Made by a program: the position numbers and the translations under genes. From Candidatus Avimonas narfae (GTDB lineage Bacteria > Bacillota > Clostridia > Oscillospirales > Acutalibacteraceae), in assembly GCA_904395335.1 (NCBI GenBank), contig CAJFNR010000043.1, positions 1 to 39,215 of the forward strand: a stretch of 39,215 nt of DNA. Reading direction: 5' to 3'. This document shows, piece by piece, positions 7,956 to 16,863 of this stretch (positions are counted from its first letter, which is position 1; the number at the start of each line of letters is the position of its first letter). The notes under the pieces are model-generated. The model did no database searches. It was not told the origin of the DNA and saw only the letters and a list, made by a program, of their open reading frames with translations.

Positions 7956-9382
7956 TGCGCATCTGCATGATTTTGGAGGGCTGCTATCCCTATGTGCGCG
8001 GCGGCGTTTCCAGCTGGATGCATTCCTTGATCACCTCCAATCCCCAGCACGAATATGTCCTGTGGCTCATCGGTGCAAAGGCGGAGGAGCGAGGACAGTT
8101 CAAATACGACATGCCGGACAACGTGGCGGAGATACACGAGGTGTTTCTGGACGATGCCCTGAGGCTCCATGCGGGCCGGGGGGACCGATACGCTTTCACC
8201 AAGGGAGAAATAGAGGCGCTGCGCAAACTCATTTTGTGTGAAGATCCCGATTGGGAGGTCCTTTTCCGCTTATATAACGAGAAAAAAGTGGGGGCGCTCT
8301 CTTTTCTCATGAGCCACACTTTTCTGGACATTCTGATGGAGATTTGTTCCCAGCGTTATCCGCATATGTCCTTTGCTTATTTCTTTCACAGCATTCGTTC
8401 AATGTTTCTGCCTGCCCTGTATCTGTTGGGCCAGGAGCCGCCGGAGGCGGATGTATACCATGCTACCTCCACCGGCTACGGCGGATTGCTGGGAGCGCTG
8501 GGAGCGTGGCGGCATCACCGCCCCTATATTTTGACCGAGCATGGGATTTACACCCGGGAGCGGGAAGAGGAAATCCTGCGCGCCAAATGGATATCCCCGC
8601 AGTTCCGTCAGCATTGGATCAATCTGTTTTACCTGTTTTCCCACTGCGCCTATGACCGGGCGGACAGCGTAACCTCCCTGTTCCAGCGCTATGCCGACAT
8701 TCAAGCCGAATTGGGGTGTGATCCCCGCAAGCAGAAGGTCATCGGCAACGGCATCCGTGTGGAACGCTTCGAGACGGTTCCCCCGAGGGAGCCGGACGGC
8801 TTCATCAACATCACTGCCATTGTACGCATTCACCCGATTAAGGATATCAAAACCATGATCCACGCCTTTTTCGCCCTCAAGCAGAGGCTGCCTCAGGTGA
8901 GACTGTACATATTGGGCGATACCGACGATGAAGAGTATGAGAAGGAATGCCGGGCGCTGATCGAACAGCTGCGGGTTTCCGATATCGAAATGCCGGGCAA
9001 TGTGGACGTGCTGGAATATCTCGCCTTTACCGACTTTACGGTGCTGAGCAGCATCTCCGAGGGGCAGCCCTTGGCGGTGCTGGAATCCCTGGCGGCGGGA
9101 CGGCCCTGTGTTACCACGGATGTGGGATGCTGCCGCACCCTTCTGGAGGGCGGGGAGGACGACGACTTCGGCCCCGCCGGGATGGTGGTGCCTCCCATGC
9201 ATTCCCCGGCGCTAGCCAACGCCATGGAGGTGCTGGCCACCCGTCCCGATCTGCGCGAGGAAATGGCCGAGGCGGGCGTTCAACGGGTGAAAGCGCATTA
9301 CGTGCATCAGGATATGGTGGATCACTACAACCAGAACTATGAGGAGGTGGCAGCGGCATGGCGGGCATTGGATTTGAACTGA
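7955..9382 (+). CDS. pelF: PelF family glycosyltransferase
   Basis: The 475-residue GT4-type glycosyltransferase has the N-terminal PelF signature YPYVRGGVSSW (about 10-20), a central STG/EHG region (about 170-195), and the retaining GT-B motif with E369 and E377 (EX7E) in SEGQPLAVLE. It lacks membrane segments and is cytoplasmic. PelF is the polymerising transferase using UDP-sugar donors in the Pel synthase complex. The ATG at 7955 shares one base with the upstream stop (TGATG). The end overlaps pelG by 25 bp. Confidence 0.93.
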   Translation: MRICMILEGCYPYVRGGVSSWMHSLITSNPQHEYVLWLIGAKAEERGQFKYDMPDNVAEIHEVFLDDALRLHAGRGDRYAFTKGEIEALRKLILCEDPDWEVLFRLYNEKKVGALSFLMSHTFLDILMEICSQRYPHMSFAYFFHSIRSMFLPALYLLGQEPPEADVYHATSTGYGGLLGALGAWRHHRPYILTEHGIYTREREEEILRAKWISPQFRQHWINLFYLFSHCAYDRADSVTSLFQRYADIQAELGCDPRKQKVIGNGIRVERFETVPPREPDGFINITAIVRIHPIKDIKTMIHAFFALKQRLPQVRLYILGDTDDEEYEKECRALIEQLRVSDIEMPGNVDVLEYLAFTDFTVLSSISEGQPLAVLESLAAGRPCVTTDVGCCRTLLEGGEDDDFGPAGMVVPPMHSPALANAMEVLATRPDLREEMAEAGVQRVKAHYVHQDMVDHYNQNYEEVAAAWRALDLN

Positions 9383-10869
9383 AAAAGCTGTTTTCCCGTA
9401 AGGGCCTGATGGCCACCGTCCGGGCGTATTCCTATGCGACCATGGTTTGTGCCGGGCCCATGCTGCTGGGATTTCTCCTGCTGCTGGCCGCTATGCTGAT
9501 GGCGGATGCCTCCGGCGCCGCCCGGCATGATCGGGAGCTGCTGGTGACCATGCTCACCCATGCGCTGCTGGCTTCCCTGGTGGTGACATCGCTGTTTTCC
9601 ATGCTCACCACCAGGTTTTGTGCCGATATGATCTATGAAAAACGGTATGATGCCATCCTGTCCTCCTTTTACGGCAGTCTGTGGATCATGCTGCTGTTGG
9701 GAGGCGTGGGGTACGGCGTGTTTCTGTACTTTTCTGGCGTGGCCCTGCTGTACCGCGTGCTGTCCTTTCTGCTTTTCATGATTTTGATCGTGGTGTGGAC
9801 GGAAATCAATTATCTCACCATGCTCAAGGAATACCGCAGCATCCTGCTGGCTTTTGCGGTGTCCGTGGCGGCGGCTTTGCTGCTGGGTGCTCTTTTCCTT
9901 TGGGTTTTCCGCATCGAAGCCGTCACCGCTCTGCTGGTCGCCATCACCGTCGGGTACGCGATTATGTGTATTTGGTATTTTGTGTTGATTTATCGGCATT
10001 TTCCTGAATCGTTCGGCACCTCACTGCGGTTTTTGCAATGGTTCGACACCACCCCGCAGCTGGGGTTCACCGGCTTCCTGATTACCCTGGGCTTGTTTGG
10101 CCATCTGGTCATCATGTGGTGGGCCAGCCGGCTTCAGGTTCAGGTGGAGGGGCTTTTTTATGGGGCCCCTACTTACGATGTACCGGCTATTTTCGCCTTT
10201 TTTTCCATCCTCATTACCACGGTAAACTTTACCACTTCGGTGGAGACGCGGTTTTACCCCCGATATAAGGAATATTTCAGCCTGTTTAACGATGGCGGTT
10301 CCATCGAAAGCATCCAGGAAGCGGAAAACACCATGACCCAGGTGCTCAGCGAGGAAATGGGCTATCTCTGTGTCAAGCAGATCTTTTCCACCCTGTTGTT
10401 TATTATTTTGGGAACGATTCTGCTGCCGGTGCTGCCCCTGGGCTTTAACAGCGAGATGCTCCGTATTTTCCGCACGCTGTGCGTGGGATATGCTTTTTAC
10501 GCCGTGGGCAACAGCCTGCTGTTGGTTTCCCAATATTTTGCCGATCTGAAGGGGGCCCTGCTGGATGCGCTGGTGTTTGCCGTGGCAGCCAACGGTTTTA
10601 CCCTGATCTTTTCCCTGTTCGTCAAAGCCTTTTACGGCTTCGGCTTCCTTATCGGCAGTGCGCTGTTTTGCCTGTGTGCGTATCTGCGCCTGTGCGCGTA
10701 TCTGCGGCGGCTGAAATACAACGTGCTCAGCCGGCAGCCAATGTTCGCGGGAAACCGGAAGGGCTGCTTCACCCGATTAGCGGACCGGCTGGATATTCGC
10801 GCCGCCCGGGTGCAGAAACGGCGCAGGGAATATCAGGAAAATCCGGAGCAAAAGGAGGAATCTCTTTGA
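9358..10869 (+). CDS. pelG: PelG family polysaccharide transporter
   Basis: The 503-residue integral membrane protein has about twelve hydrophobic segments across residues 20-475 and a basic cytoplasmic tail. The N-terminus GIGFELKKLF followed by a Gly-Pro-containing first helix is typical of PelG, a Wzx/MATE-like member of the oligosaccharidyl-lipid flippase group. It is thought to move the Pel polymer across the membrane with PelD, PelE and PelF. The ATG at 9358 lies behind GAGGAGG. Its TGA overlaps the TTG start of the CotH-like gene. Confidence 0.92.
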   Translation: MAGIGFELKKLFSRKGLMATVRAYSYATMVCAGPMLLGFLLLLAAMLMADASGAARHDRELLVTMLTHALLASLVVTSLFSMLTTRFCADMIYEKRYDAILSSFYGSLWIMLLLGGVGYGVFLYFSGVALLYRVLSFLLFMILIVVWTEINYLTMLKEYRSILLAFAVSVAAALLLGALFLWVFRIEAVTALLVAITVGYAIMCIWYFVLIYRHFPESFGTSLRFLQWFDTTPQLGFTGFLITLGLFGHLVIMWWASRLQVQVEGLFYGAPTYDVPAIFAFFSILITTVNFTTSVETRFYPRYKEYFSLFNDGGSIESIQEAENTMTQVLSEEMGYLCVKQIFSTLLFIILGTILLPVLPLGFNSEMLRIFRTLCVGYAFYAVGNSLLLVSQYFADLKGALLDALVFAVAANGFTLIFSLFVKAFYGFGFLIGSALFCLCAYLRLCAYLRRLKYNVLSRQPMFAGNRKGCFTRLADRLDIRAARVQKRRREYQENPEQKEESL

Positions 10870-12602
10870 AAAAAGCGTTATCGGCGGTATTGGCGGTGCT
10901 GCTGTTGTTCACCCTGACCGCCTGTTCCCAGGAGGTTGCCGAGAGTCCTGGAAACGCAGGGGACGGCAAGACGTCTATCGACGAGCTGAGCTTGCAGGAT
11001 TCCGAAACCATCTATCAAGATGACGACGAGGATTCCATTGTCACCATGTATCTGACTGTCAGCCAGGGCAATGCAGCGGACAATACCAACCATACCTGGT
11101 CAGATGTCAACGATCATTCCGTGTACTATTATGAGGAGCTGGGGATCGACCGGTACCGCGTGGAGGGAATCCTCCAGGTGGGAGATGAAAACGGCCCGGT
11201 TTCCGGCATGTTCGGTTATGGTGAATTCGCCCCCAACTGCACAGTGCAGATCCGGGGGAAGACCAGCTCCCGATCCCCACAGAAATCCTATAAAATCTCC
11301 ATCAACAGCAACGAGGGCTATTGGCGGGGACAGAGGACCATTGCGCTGAACAAGCACGTATACGATTCCACCCGCTTCCGCAACAAGCTGAGTTACGACC
11401 TGCTCAAGACCATCCCCGGTGCCTTCAGCGCCCGGACGCAGTTTGTCCACCTGTATGTCAGGGATCTGACAGAGGGAAATGCCGAAGCGGCGTTTAAGGA
11501 CTACGGCCTGTATACTCAGGTGGAACAGATCAACAAAACCTACCTGCGCAATCACGGCCTGGATGAAAACGGCCAGCTTTACAAGGCCAATATGTTTGAA
11601 TTCCTGCGGGATGAGGATGCGATTAAAGAAACCTCGGCCCCCTCCTATGACCTGACCGCCTTTGAACAGGTGCTGGAGATCAAGGGGAACGACGATCACA
11701 GCAAGCTGATCGCCATGCTGGAGGACCTGAACAATTACTCCATCCCCATTGAAACCACGTTTGAAAAATATTTTGATGAGGAGAACTATTTTACCTGGCT
11801 AGCCTTTCAGATTCTTACAGGCAACACCGACACCACCAGCCAGAACTTTTACCTGTACAGCCCTCAGAATGGGAGCAAATGGTATTTCCTCTCCTGGGAC
11901 AACGACGGTGCCTGGCAATACGAGGAGAATATTCTCTATGACGGGGAAGCCAGCGGCTATCATTACAATCAGGGGATATCCAACTATTGGGGCTCCATTC
12001 TCCATCAGCGGGTGCTGAAATCGGATACCTACCGTCAAATGCTTACCGACAAGATTGAAGAACTCCAGAAAGTCATCACCAAGGAACGGGTGGCGGAAAT
12101 GGTGGAGACCTACAGCGCCATCACAGCCCCGTACCTGTCCTCGCTGCCGGATCAGATGTACGCCCCCAATACCATGGAGGAATATGAGAAGATCCTTGAG
12201 CTTATTCCCAATGAGATGGACCATCAGTATTCCCTGTATAAAACCAGTCTGGAAAGCCCTATGCCTTTTTTCCTTGGGATACCGGAGCAGACCAGCGAGG
12301 GCACCATGTTCAGCTGGGATGCTTCTTACGATTTTGACGACGAGGAGATCCGCTACACCTTTGAGGTGGCGGAGGATTACCTGTTCCAGAACGTTATCAG
12401 CACGCAAAAGGATCTGCTGGTGCCTCAGGCTTATACCGAGGAACTGCCGCCGGGCCAGTATTTTTACCGGGTGACGGCGGTGAATGAGAGCGGCATGACA
12501 CAGACCGCCATGGAGACCTACGAATCCATCGAGGGAGTGAAGTATTACGGCGTGGTGTGCTTCTACATCCAGCTGGACGGTTCCGTGGTATGGGCCTCGT
12601 GA
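10866..12602 (+). CDS. CotH-like kinase-fold lipoprotein
   Basis: The 578-residue product uses TTG 10866 behind AAAGGAGG; this is the only start that gives a clean lipoprotein signal (lipobox LTAC near residue 18). The CotH kinase domain spans about 55-420. IRGKTSSRSPQKSYK (129-143) is the nucleotide/Lys region and SWDND (343-347) the acidic metal-binding region typical of CotH. The C-terminal 90 residues look like a fibronectin-III-type beta domain. CotH proteins phosphorylate spore-coat or surface proteins; here it sits in an exopolysaccharide operon with a VTC-domain protein. Its extracytoplasmic location makes the phosphate donor an open question. Coupled to pelG by a 4-bp overlap. Confidence 0.8.
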   Translation: MKKALSAVLAVLLLFTLTACSQEVAESPGNAGDGKTSIDELSLQDSETIYQDDDEDSIVTMYLTVSQGNAADNTNHTWSDVNDHSVYYYEELGIDRYRVEGILQVGDENGPVSGMFGYGEFAPNCTVQIRGKTSSRSPQKSYKISINSNEGYWRGQRTIALNKHVYDSTRFRNKLSYDLLKTIPGAFSARTQFVHLYVRDLTEGNAEAAFKDYGLYTQVEQINKTYLRNHGLDENGQLYKANMFEFLRDEDAIKETSAPSYDLTAFEQVLEIKGNDDHSKLIAMLEDLNNYSIPIETTFEKYFDEENYFTWLAFQILTGNTDTTSQNFYLYSPQNGSKWYFLSWDNDGAWQYEENILYDGEASGYHYNQGISNYWGSILHQRVLKSDTYRQMLTDKIEELQKVITKERVAEMVETYSAITAPYLSSLPDQMYAPNTMEEYEKILELIPNEMDHQYSLYKTSLESPMPFFLGIPEQTSEGTMFSWDASYDFDDEEIRYTFEVAEDYLFQNVISTQKDLLVPQAYTEELPPGQYFYRVTAVNESGMTQTAMETYESIEGVKYYGVVCFYIQLDGSVVWAS

Positions 12603-12613
12603 GGAGGGATAGA

Positions 12614-13318
12614 ATGAAATTCCGGCATGAGCTGAAATACCTCCTCAATCCGGCCGATGCGGAGCTGATCCGGGAACGGCTGAGTGTGGTGCTTCATCCC
12701 GATCCCCATGCGGAGAACGGCGAATATCACATCCGCAGCCTGTATTTCGATGATTATTGGGATACCGCTTATGAGGAAAAAATCAGCGGGGTATCCCGGC
12801 GGAGGAAATACCGCATCCGGGCCTACAACTTACGGGACGATGTGATCCGGCTGGAATGCAAGGAAAAACGTGCCGCTTATATCGGCAAGCAAAGCGCCCC
12901 GCTGAACCGGGAGGAGCTGGCCCGCATCTGGGACGGGGATTACGGTTTCCTGCTGAAAAGGCCGGAACTGTTGTGTCGTCAGTTTTATGTGGAGTGCGTC
13001 AGCCGCATCCTGAGACCGCGGGTGTATGTGGATTACGAGCGGGAGCCCTATATTCTGGACGCCGGCGATGTGCGAATTACCTTTGACCGGAATGTCCGGG
13101 GTGCCTATCCGGGTCGGACCTTTTTTGATCCCGGACTGGTGTTCCGCCATGTCCTGGAACCGAAGAAGCTGGTGATGGAGGTCAAGTTTACCGAATTCCT
13201 GCCCCGGGTGGTGGGGGAGCTGCTCCCATCGCGGGCATCGGAATTCAGCGCTGTTTCCAAATATACCCTGTGCTGTGCTCCGGTGCGTTATCTGCGGGCA
13301 AACGCGGCTGAAGTTTGA
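12614..13318 (+). CDS. VTC-domain protein (polyphosphate polymerase-like)
   Basis: The 234-residue soluble protein has typical VTC features: RHELKYLL near the N-terminus, SLYFDD (about 39-44), RRRKYRIRAY (about 61-70), LECKEK (about 79-84) and MEVKF near residue 188. These basic strands line the tunnel of polyphosphate polymerases, which build polyphosphate from nucleotide triphosphates. ATG 12614 follows GAGGAGG by six bases; upstream in-frame starts overlap the CotH-like gene. VTC, CotH and DUF4956 genes often occur together in Firmicutes, so a shared pathway is likely, but the product here is unproven. Confidence 0.85.
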   Translation: MKFRHELKYLLNPADAELIRERLSVVLHPDPHAENGEYHIRSLYFDDYWDTAYEEKISGVSRRRKYRIRAYNLRDDVIRLECKEKRAAYIGKQSAPLNREELARIWDGDYGFLLKRPELLCRQFYVECVSRILRPRVYVDYEREPYILDAGDVRITFDRNVRGAYPGRTFFDPGLVFRHVLEPKKLVMEVKFTEFLPRVVGELLPSRASEFSAVSKYTLCCAPVRYLRANAAEV

Positions 13319-13331
13319 GGAGGGATATCCG

Positions 13332-14009
13332 ATGAGTATTCAAGATGTTATTAAAAATTCGTTTTTAGAGTCCTTTAGCAACACCTTCACGCTCAACAGC
13401 ATTTTTACCATGGCGGTGGCTCTGGTGGTGGCGCTGCTGTTCGGCCTGTTTATCTGCCTGATCTATCATAAGTTTTACCGCGGCGTGGTGTACAACCGCT
13501 CCTTTGGGGTGACACTGATCGGCATGACAGTCATTACCGCTATGGTAACCCTAGCCATCAGCACCAACATTGTGATATCCTTAGGTATGGTGGGCGCGCT
13601 GAGTATTGTCCGTTACCGCACCGCCATCAAGGAACCGCTGGATCTGCTGTATTTGTTCTGGGCCATTTCCACCGGTATCACAGCCGGCGCCCAGATGTAT
13701 CCTCTCTCCCTAATGGCGGCGCTGATCATGACGGTGGTGCTGATCGTCTTCAACCGCCGGAAGGGCAGAGGCATGCTGTATATCGTTGTGCTGCATTACC
13801 GCGAAGAGGCCGGAGGCGATGAGATCCGCCGGGCCATGGGGACGTTGAAATACCGGGTGAAGTCCAAGACTCTGCGCGGCGAGATTACCGAGATGGCGCT
13901 GGAGGTCTACGCCTCCAATAAAAGCCTGGTGTTTGCCGAGAAGCTGCGTGCCATCGAAGGGGTGGAGGATGTGACACTGATTCAGTATGACGGGGAATAC
14001 CATGAATAA
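13332..14009 (+). CDS. DUF4956 membrane protein
   Basis: The 225-residue protein has three to four membrane helices (about 20-45, 57-80, 82-95, 108-150), a conserved LGMVGALSIVRYRTAIKEP core (about 83-101), and a C-terminal cytoplasmic alpha/beta domain (about 155-225). This is the DUF4956 pattern, and the gene follows a VTC gene as is common for the family. Function is not established; a role with polyphosphate synthesis or export is inference. ATG 13332 has GGAGGG upstream. The end overlaps the next gene by 8 bp. Confidence 0.85.
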   Translation: MSIQDVIKNSFLESFSNTFTLNSIFTMAVALVVALLFGLFICLIYHKFYRGVVYNRSFGVTLIGMTVITAMVTLAISTNIVISLGMVGALSIVRYRTAIKEPLDLLYLFWAISTGITAGAQMYPLSLMAALIMTVVLIVFNRRKGRGMLYIVVLHYREEAGGDEIRRAMGTLKYRVKSKTLRGEITEMALEVYASNKSLVFAEKLRAIEGVEDVTLIQYDGEYHE

Positions 14010-15402
14010 ACGGCGATTATCTGCTTTGACAGCGGCGGCTCTGCTTGTGGGGCTGCTAACGGGATGTGGTTCTTATCCGGCGGAAGCGCCGCTTCAGCCG
14101 GATTCCGAGATCCGCGAATACACCGCCAGCGATGCAGTCCTCTACAATCCCCTGATGGGATTCGCACCGGAGGCGGACTATGAGGAAGCGGTGGGGGAAC
14201 ACACCCTGGTCTATCTGGAAGTGCTGTGGAAGGAGATCGAACCTGAGGAAGGGGTCTACGATTTCACCTCCCTGGAGGAGCGGAACCTTCTCTCCCGCTG
14301 GCGGGAGGAAGGAAAGCACGTGGTGCTGCGCTTTATCTGCGATAAGCCGTCGGAAGAAGTGCATATGGATATTCCGCAGTGGCTATACGACAAGACCGGT
14401 GACGGTACCTTTTACGCCTACGACGAAACGCACCAGGGGTATTCCCCCGACTACAACAATCCGGTGTTCATCGAAGCACACCGGAAGGTGATTGCGGCGC
14501 TGGGTGAGCATTTCGGGCGGGACACCTTTGTCAGCTATGTGGAGCTGGGCAGCCTGGGGCATTGGGGCGAATGGCACGTCAACTACGATTCCGGCATTGT
14601 ACGCCTGCCAAAAGAGGCGGTGCGGGAGCAGTATGTCCTTCCTTATCTGGAGGCGTTTCCGCAGGCGAAGATCCTGATGCGCCGTCCCTTTAATACGGCT
14701 AAAACATACGGCTTCGGCCTTTATGACGATACGGCGGGAAATCCGGAGGCTACGGCGGACTGGCTGGATTGGATCCAGAACGGTGGCGATTACAGCCAGG
14801 CGGAGGAAGAGGATGCCTTGTCCCCCATGCCCGATGCCTGGAAAACTGCTCCCATTGGCGGGGAATTCAACAGCGACCTGACCCTGACGGAAATGCTTAG
14901 TACGGGGCTGAATACCACCATTTCCCTTCTTACGCAGTCCCATACAACGTTTCTGGGCCCCAAAATACCTCATGGCCTGGATGAAGAGAACGGCGCGGGA
15001 TGCGAGGAGGGAATTGAAGCGGTATTGAAGACGCTGGGATACCGTTTGCGGGTGGAACAGGCCTCCTACATGGCTCCTCAGCCGGATCGGGAGGGTTCGT
15101 TAACCCTGACATGGACCAACGACGGCGTGGCTCCGATGTATTGGGACTGGCCGGTCTACCTATATTTTCTGGATGGGGAGCAGCAGCTTCTGGGAAAATA
15201 TCCGGTGGAGCTGGAAACCACCGGGCTACTTCCCGAGGAAAAGCGGGAAACCGTGACGAGCCTTTCGCTGAATCCCCTGACGGAAAAGGCGGCGTATCTC
15301 TGTGTGGGGATCGAAGATCCCCTGACGGAAAAGCCGGCGGTATCGCTGGCGATGAATACCGAGGAAATCGACAGAATGGCGGTACTGTATCACTGGGAAT
15401 AG
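14002..15402 (+). CDS. DUF4832-type lipoprotein, glycoside-hydrolase-like
   Basis: The 466-residue protein has a lipoprotein signal (lipobox LTGC near residue 22-25). A TIM-barrel-like region (about 45-330) carries NPLMGF, EPEEGVYDF and YVELGSLGHWGEWH motifs. The C-terminal beta domain (about 350-466) contains a W-x-N-DGVAPMYWDWPVYLY stretch. This is the DUF4874/DUF4832 layout, which is related to glycoside hydrolases. It may trim or bind the exported polymer at the cell surface; this is inference. ATG 14002 overlaps the end of the DUF4956 gene, so it is operonic. Confidence 0.75.
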   Translation: MNKRRLSALTAAALLVGLLTGCGSYPAEAPLQPDSEIREYTASDAVLYNPLMGFAPEADYEEAVGEHTLVYLEVLWKEIEPEEGVYDFTSLEERNLLSRWREEGKHVVLRFICDKPSEEVHMDIPQWLYDKTGDGTFYAYDETHQGYSPDYNNPVFIEAHRKVIAALGEHFGRDTFVSYVELGSLGHWGEWHVNYDSGIVRLPKEAVREQYVLPYLEAFPQAKILMRRPFNTAKTYGFGLYDDTAGNPEATADWLDWIQNGGDYSQAEEEDALSPMPDAWKTAPIGGEFNSDLTLTEMLSTGLNTTISLLTQSHTTFLGPKIPHGLDEENGAGCEEGIEAVLKTLGYRLRVEQASYMAPQPDREGSLTLTWTNDGVAPMYWDWPVYLYFLDGEQQLLGKYPVELETTGLLPEEKRETVTSLSLNPLTEKAAYLCVGIEDPLTEKPAVSLAMNTEEIDRMAVLYHWE

Positions 15403-15415
15403 GAGGGCCGGACAA

Positions 15416-16300
15416 ATGAAAAAGCGCTGGGTGAAAGGATTGCTGCCGCTGCTTTGCCTCTTACTGACGGCAAGCTGTACAGGGAACGGGGCAGCTCCGA
15501 ACGAAACCGATTCCACCTCAGTGGAAAGTACCGGTACATCCGGTGAAAACGCGGCGCTGCCCGATCTTACCGTCACGGTTATTTCTATCGGCAAAGCGGA
15601 TGCCATTCTGGTGGAGACGGAGGGGCATTCCCTGCTGATCGACACCGGCGAGGACGAGGACGGTGAAAAGGTGGCGGCCGTGCTGGAGGATCGGGGTATC
15701 CGCCGCCTGGAGTATCTGGTGATCACCCATCTGGATAAGGACCACATCGGCGGTGTGGATCATATATTGCCTCAGGTGGAAGTGGGGCGCGTAATCCAGT
15801 CCTGCAATACCGAAGACAGCGGGCAGTATGAGGAGTATGAAGAAGCCTGCCGGGAAGCGGGAATTGTTCCTGAGCGCCTTACCGATCCTCTTTCTCTTTC
15901 CCTGGGCGGAGCGGAGCTAAGGCTGCTGCCGGCTGCCCGCTGCGACTACGAGGACGATAATGACTATTCCGTTCTCACAGAAATGACATACGGCCAATGT
16001 CGCTTTTTATTTGCCGGAGATGCGGAGGATGAGCGCCTGGAGGAGTATTTAAGCCGGGAAGAGGTCGACACGGTGGATTTCCTCAAGGTACCTCATCACG
16101 GACGGCTCAGCCATCTGTCCGAGGCATTGATTGAGGCGGTAAGCCCCCGTTATGCCGTCATCACTTGTTCCAAAAAGAACCCGCCGGATGAAGAGCTTCT
16201 GGAGCTGCTCGAGCAGAACGGCGCACAGGTTTTTCTGACAACGGACGGTTCGGTCAGGGCGGTATGCGACGGTTTGTCTTTGCGTGTTGTCCGGGCATAG
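15416..16300 (+). CDS. ComEC-like metallo-beta-lactamase-fold lipoprotein
   Basis: The 294-residue protein has a lipoprotein signal (lipobox TASC near residue 18), a Ser/Thr-rich linker, and a metallo-beta-lactamase fold. HLDKDH (105-110) is the metal motif, followed by FAGDAED and VPHHGR, as in the soluble C-terminal domain of ComEC/Rec2. It is a predicted exported hydrolase acting on a phosphoester or similar substrate. Stand-alone lipoproteins of this kind are common in Firmicutes, but no substrate can be read from the sequence. ATG 15416 has AGGAGG upstream and lies 13 bp after the previous stop. It is the third consecutive exported lipoprotein of the operon except for the VTC/DUF4956 pair. 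Confidence 0.82.
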   Translation: MKKRWVKGLLPLLCLLLTASCTGNGAAPNETDSTSVESTGTSGENAALPDLTVTVISIGKADAILVETEGHSLLIDTGEDEDGEKVAAVLEDRGIRRLEYLVITHLDKDHIGGVDHILPQVEVGRVIQSCNTEDSGQYEEYEEACREAGIVPERLTDPLSLSLGGAELRLLPAARCDYEDDNDYSVLTEMTYGQCRFLFAGDAEDERLEEYLSREEVDTVDFLKVPHHGRLSHLSEALIEAVSPRYAVITCSKKNPPDEELLELLEQNGAQVFLTTDGSVRAVCDGLSLRVVRA

Positions 16301-16330
16301 CCCGACGGGATTGGAGAGGAGGAAGGGTCT

Positions 16331-16855
16331 GTGGCCTCGAGTATGGCGGATTTGCTGTGGAGTGATGAAACGGAACTGAATTCACGGGAGCATCTGGGGG
16401 ATTTGGTTTCGGTGAAGGTGTATCGTTTGTTGGAATACAGCGTGCGGGATACGCTGGTTAAGGAATATGGACAGGAGAGAGCGAATGAGCTTTTCCGCCG
16501 TGCGGGGATGGCGGCGGGGAAAAGCCTGACGATGCATTTGTTGAAGGAATCCCTTTCGCTTCCTCCTTACGCCTTTTTTACCCATTTGCGTGATCTTCTG
16601 CGGAATCTTCAAATGGGGATTCTGCAGATGGAACGGTTTGATCCTGAGTCGGGATATATGCTTCTGACCATGTCGGAGGATCTGGATTGTTCTGGCCTGC
16701 CCGTACTGGGAGAAACCGTATGCCATTACGATGAAGGTTTTTTGGCCGGTGTACTTCAGATCTATACGGGACGGCGGTATCGGGTGAAGGAGATCGACTG
16801 CTGGGCCACCGGATCGCGCACCTGCCGCTTTGAAGCACATGTCGAGGAGGACTAA
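16331..16855 (+). CDS. V4R-domain small-molecule sensor protein
   Basis: The 174-residue soluble protein matches the V4R (4-vinyl reductase) domain through its whole length. It has helical segments (about 25-90), then a beta region ending in DCWATGSRTCRFEA (about 156-169). The C-x5-G-x-x-x-C-x-F-like pattern is the family's conserved metal- or ligand-binding end. V4R domains bind small hydrophobic ligands or metals and usually sense signals for regulators. Here the domain is alone but sits 8 bp before a GGDEF gene, so it may control that cyclase. GTG 16331 has AGGAGG upstream; ATG 16343 is an alternative. Confidence 0.82.
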   Translation: MASSMADLLWSDETELNSREHLGDLVSVKVYRLLEYSVRDTLVKEYGQERANELFRRAGMAAGKSLTMHLLKESLSLPPYAFFTHLRDLLRNLQMGILQMERFDPESGYMLLTMSEDLDCSGLPVLGETVCHYDEGFLAGVLQIYTGRRYRVKEIDCWATGSRTCRFEAHVEED

Positions 16856-16863
16856 GAAGACCG

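Noticed and set aside
10479-10865. Upstream extension of the CotH-like gene
   Set aside because: It overlaps pelG out of frame; the TTG at 10866 gives a lipoprotein signal and a good ribosome site.
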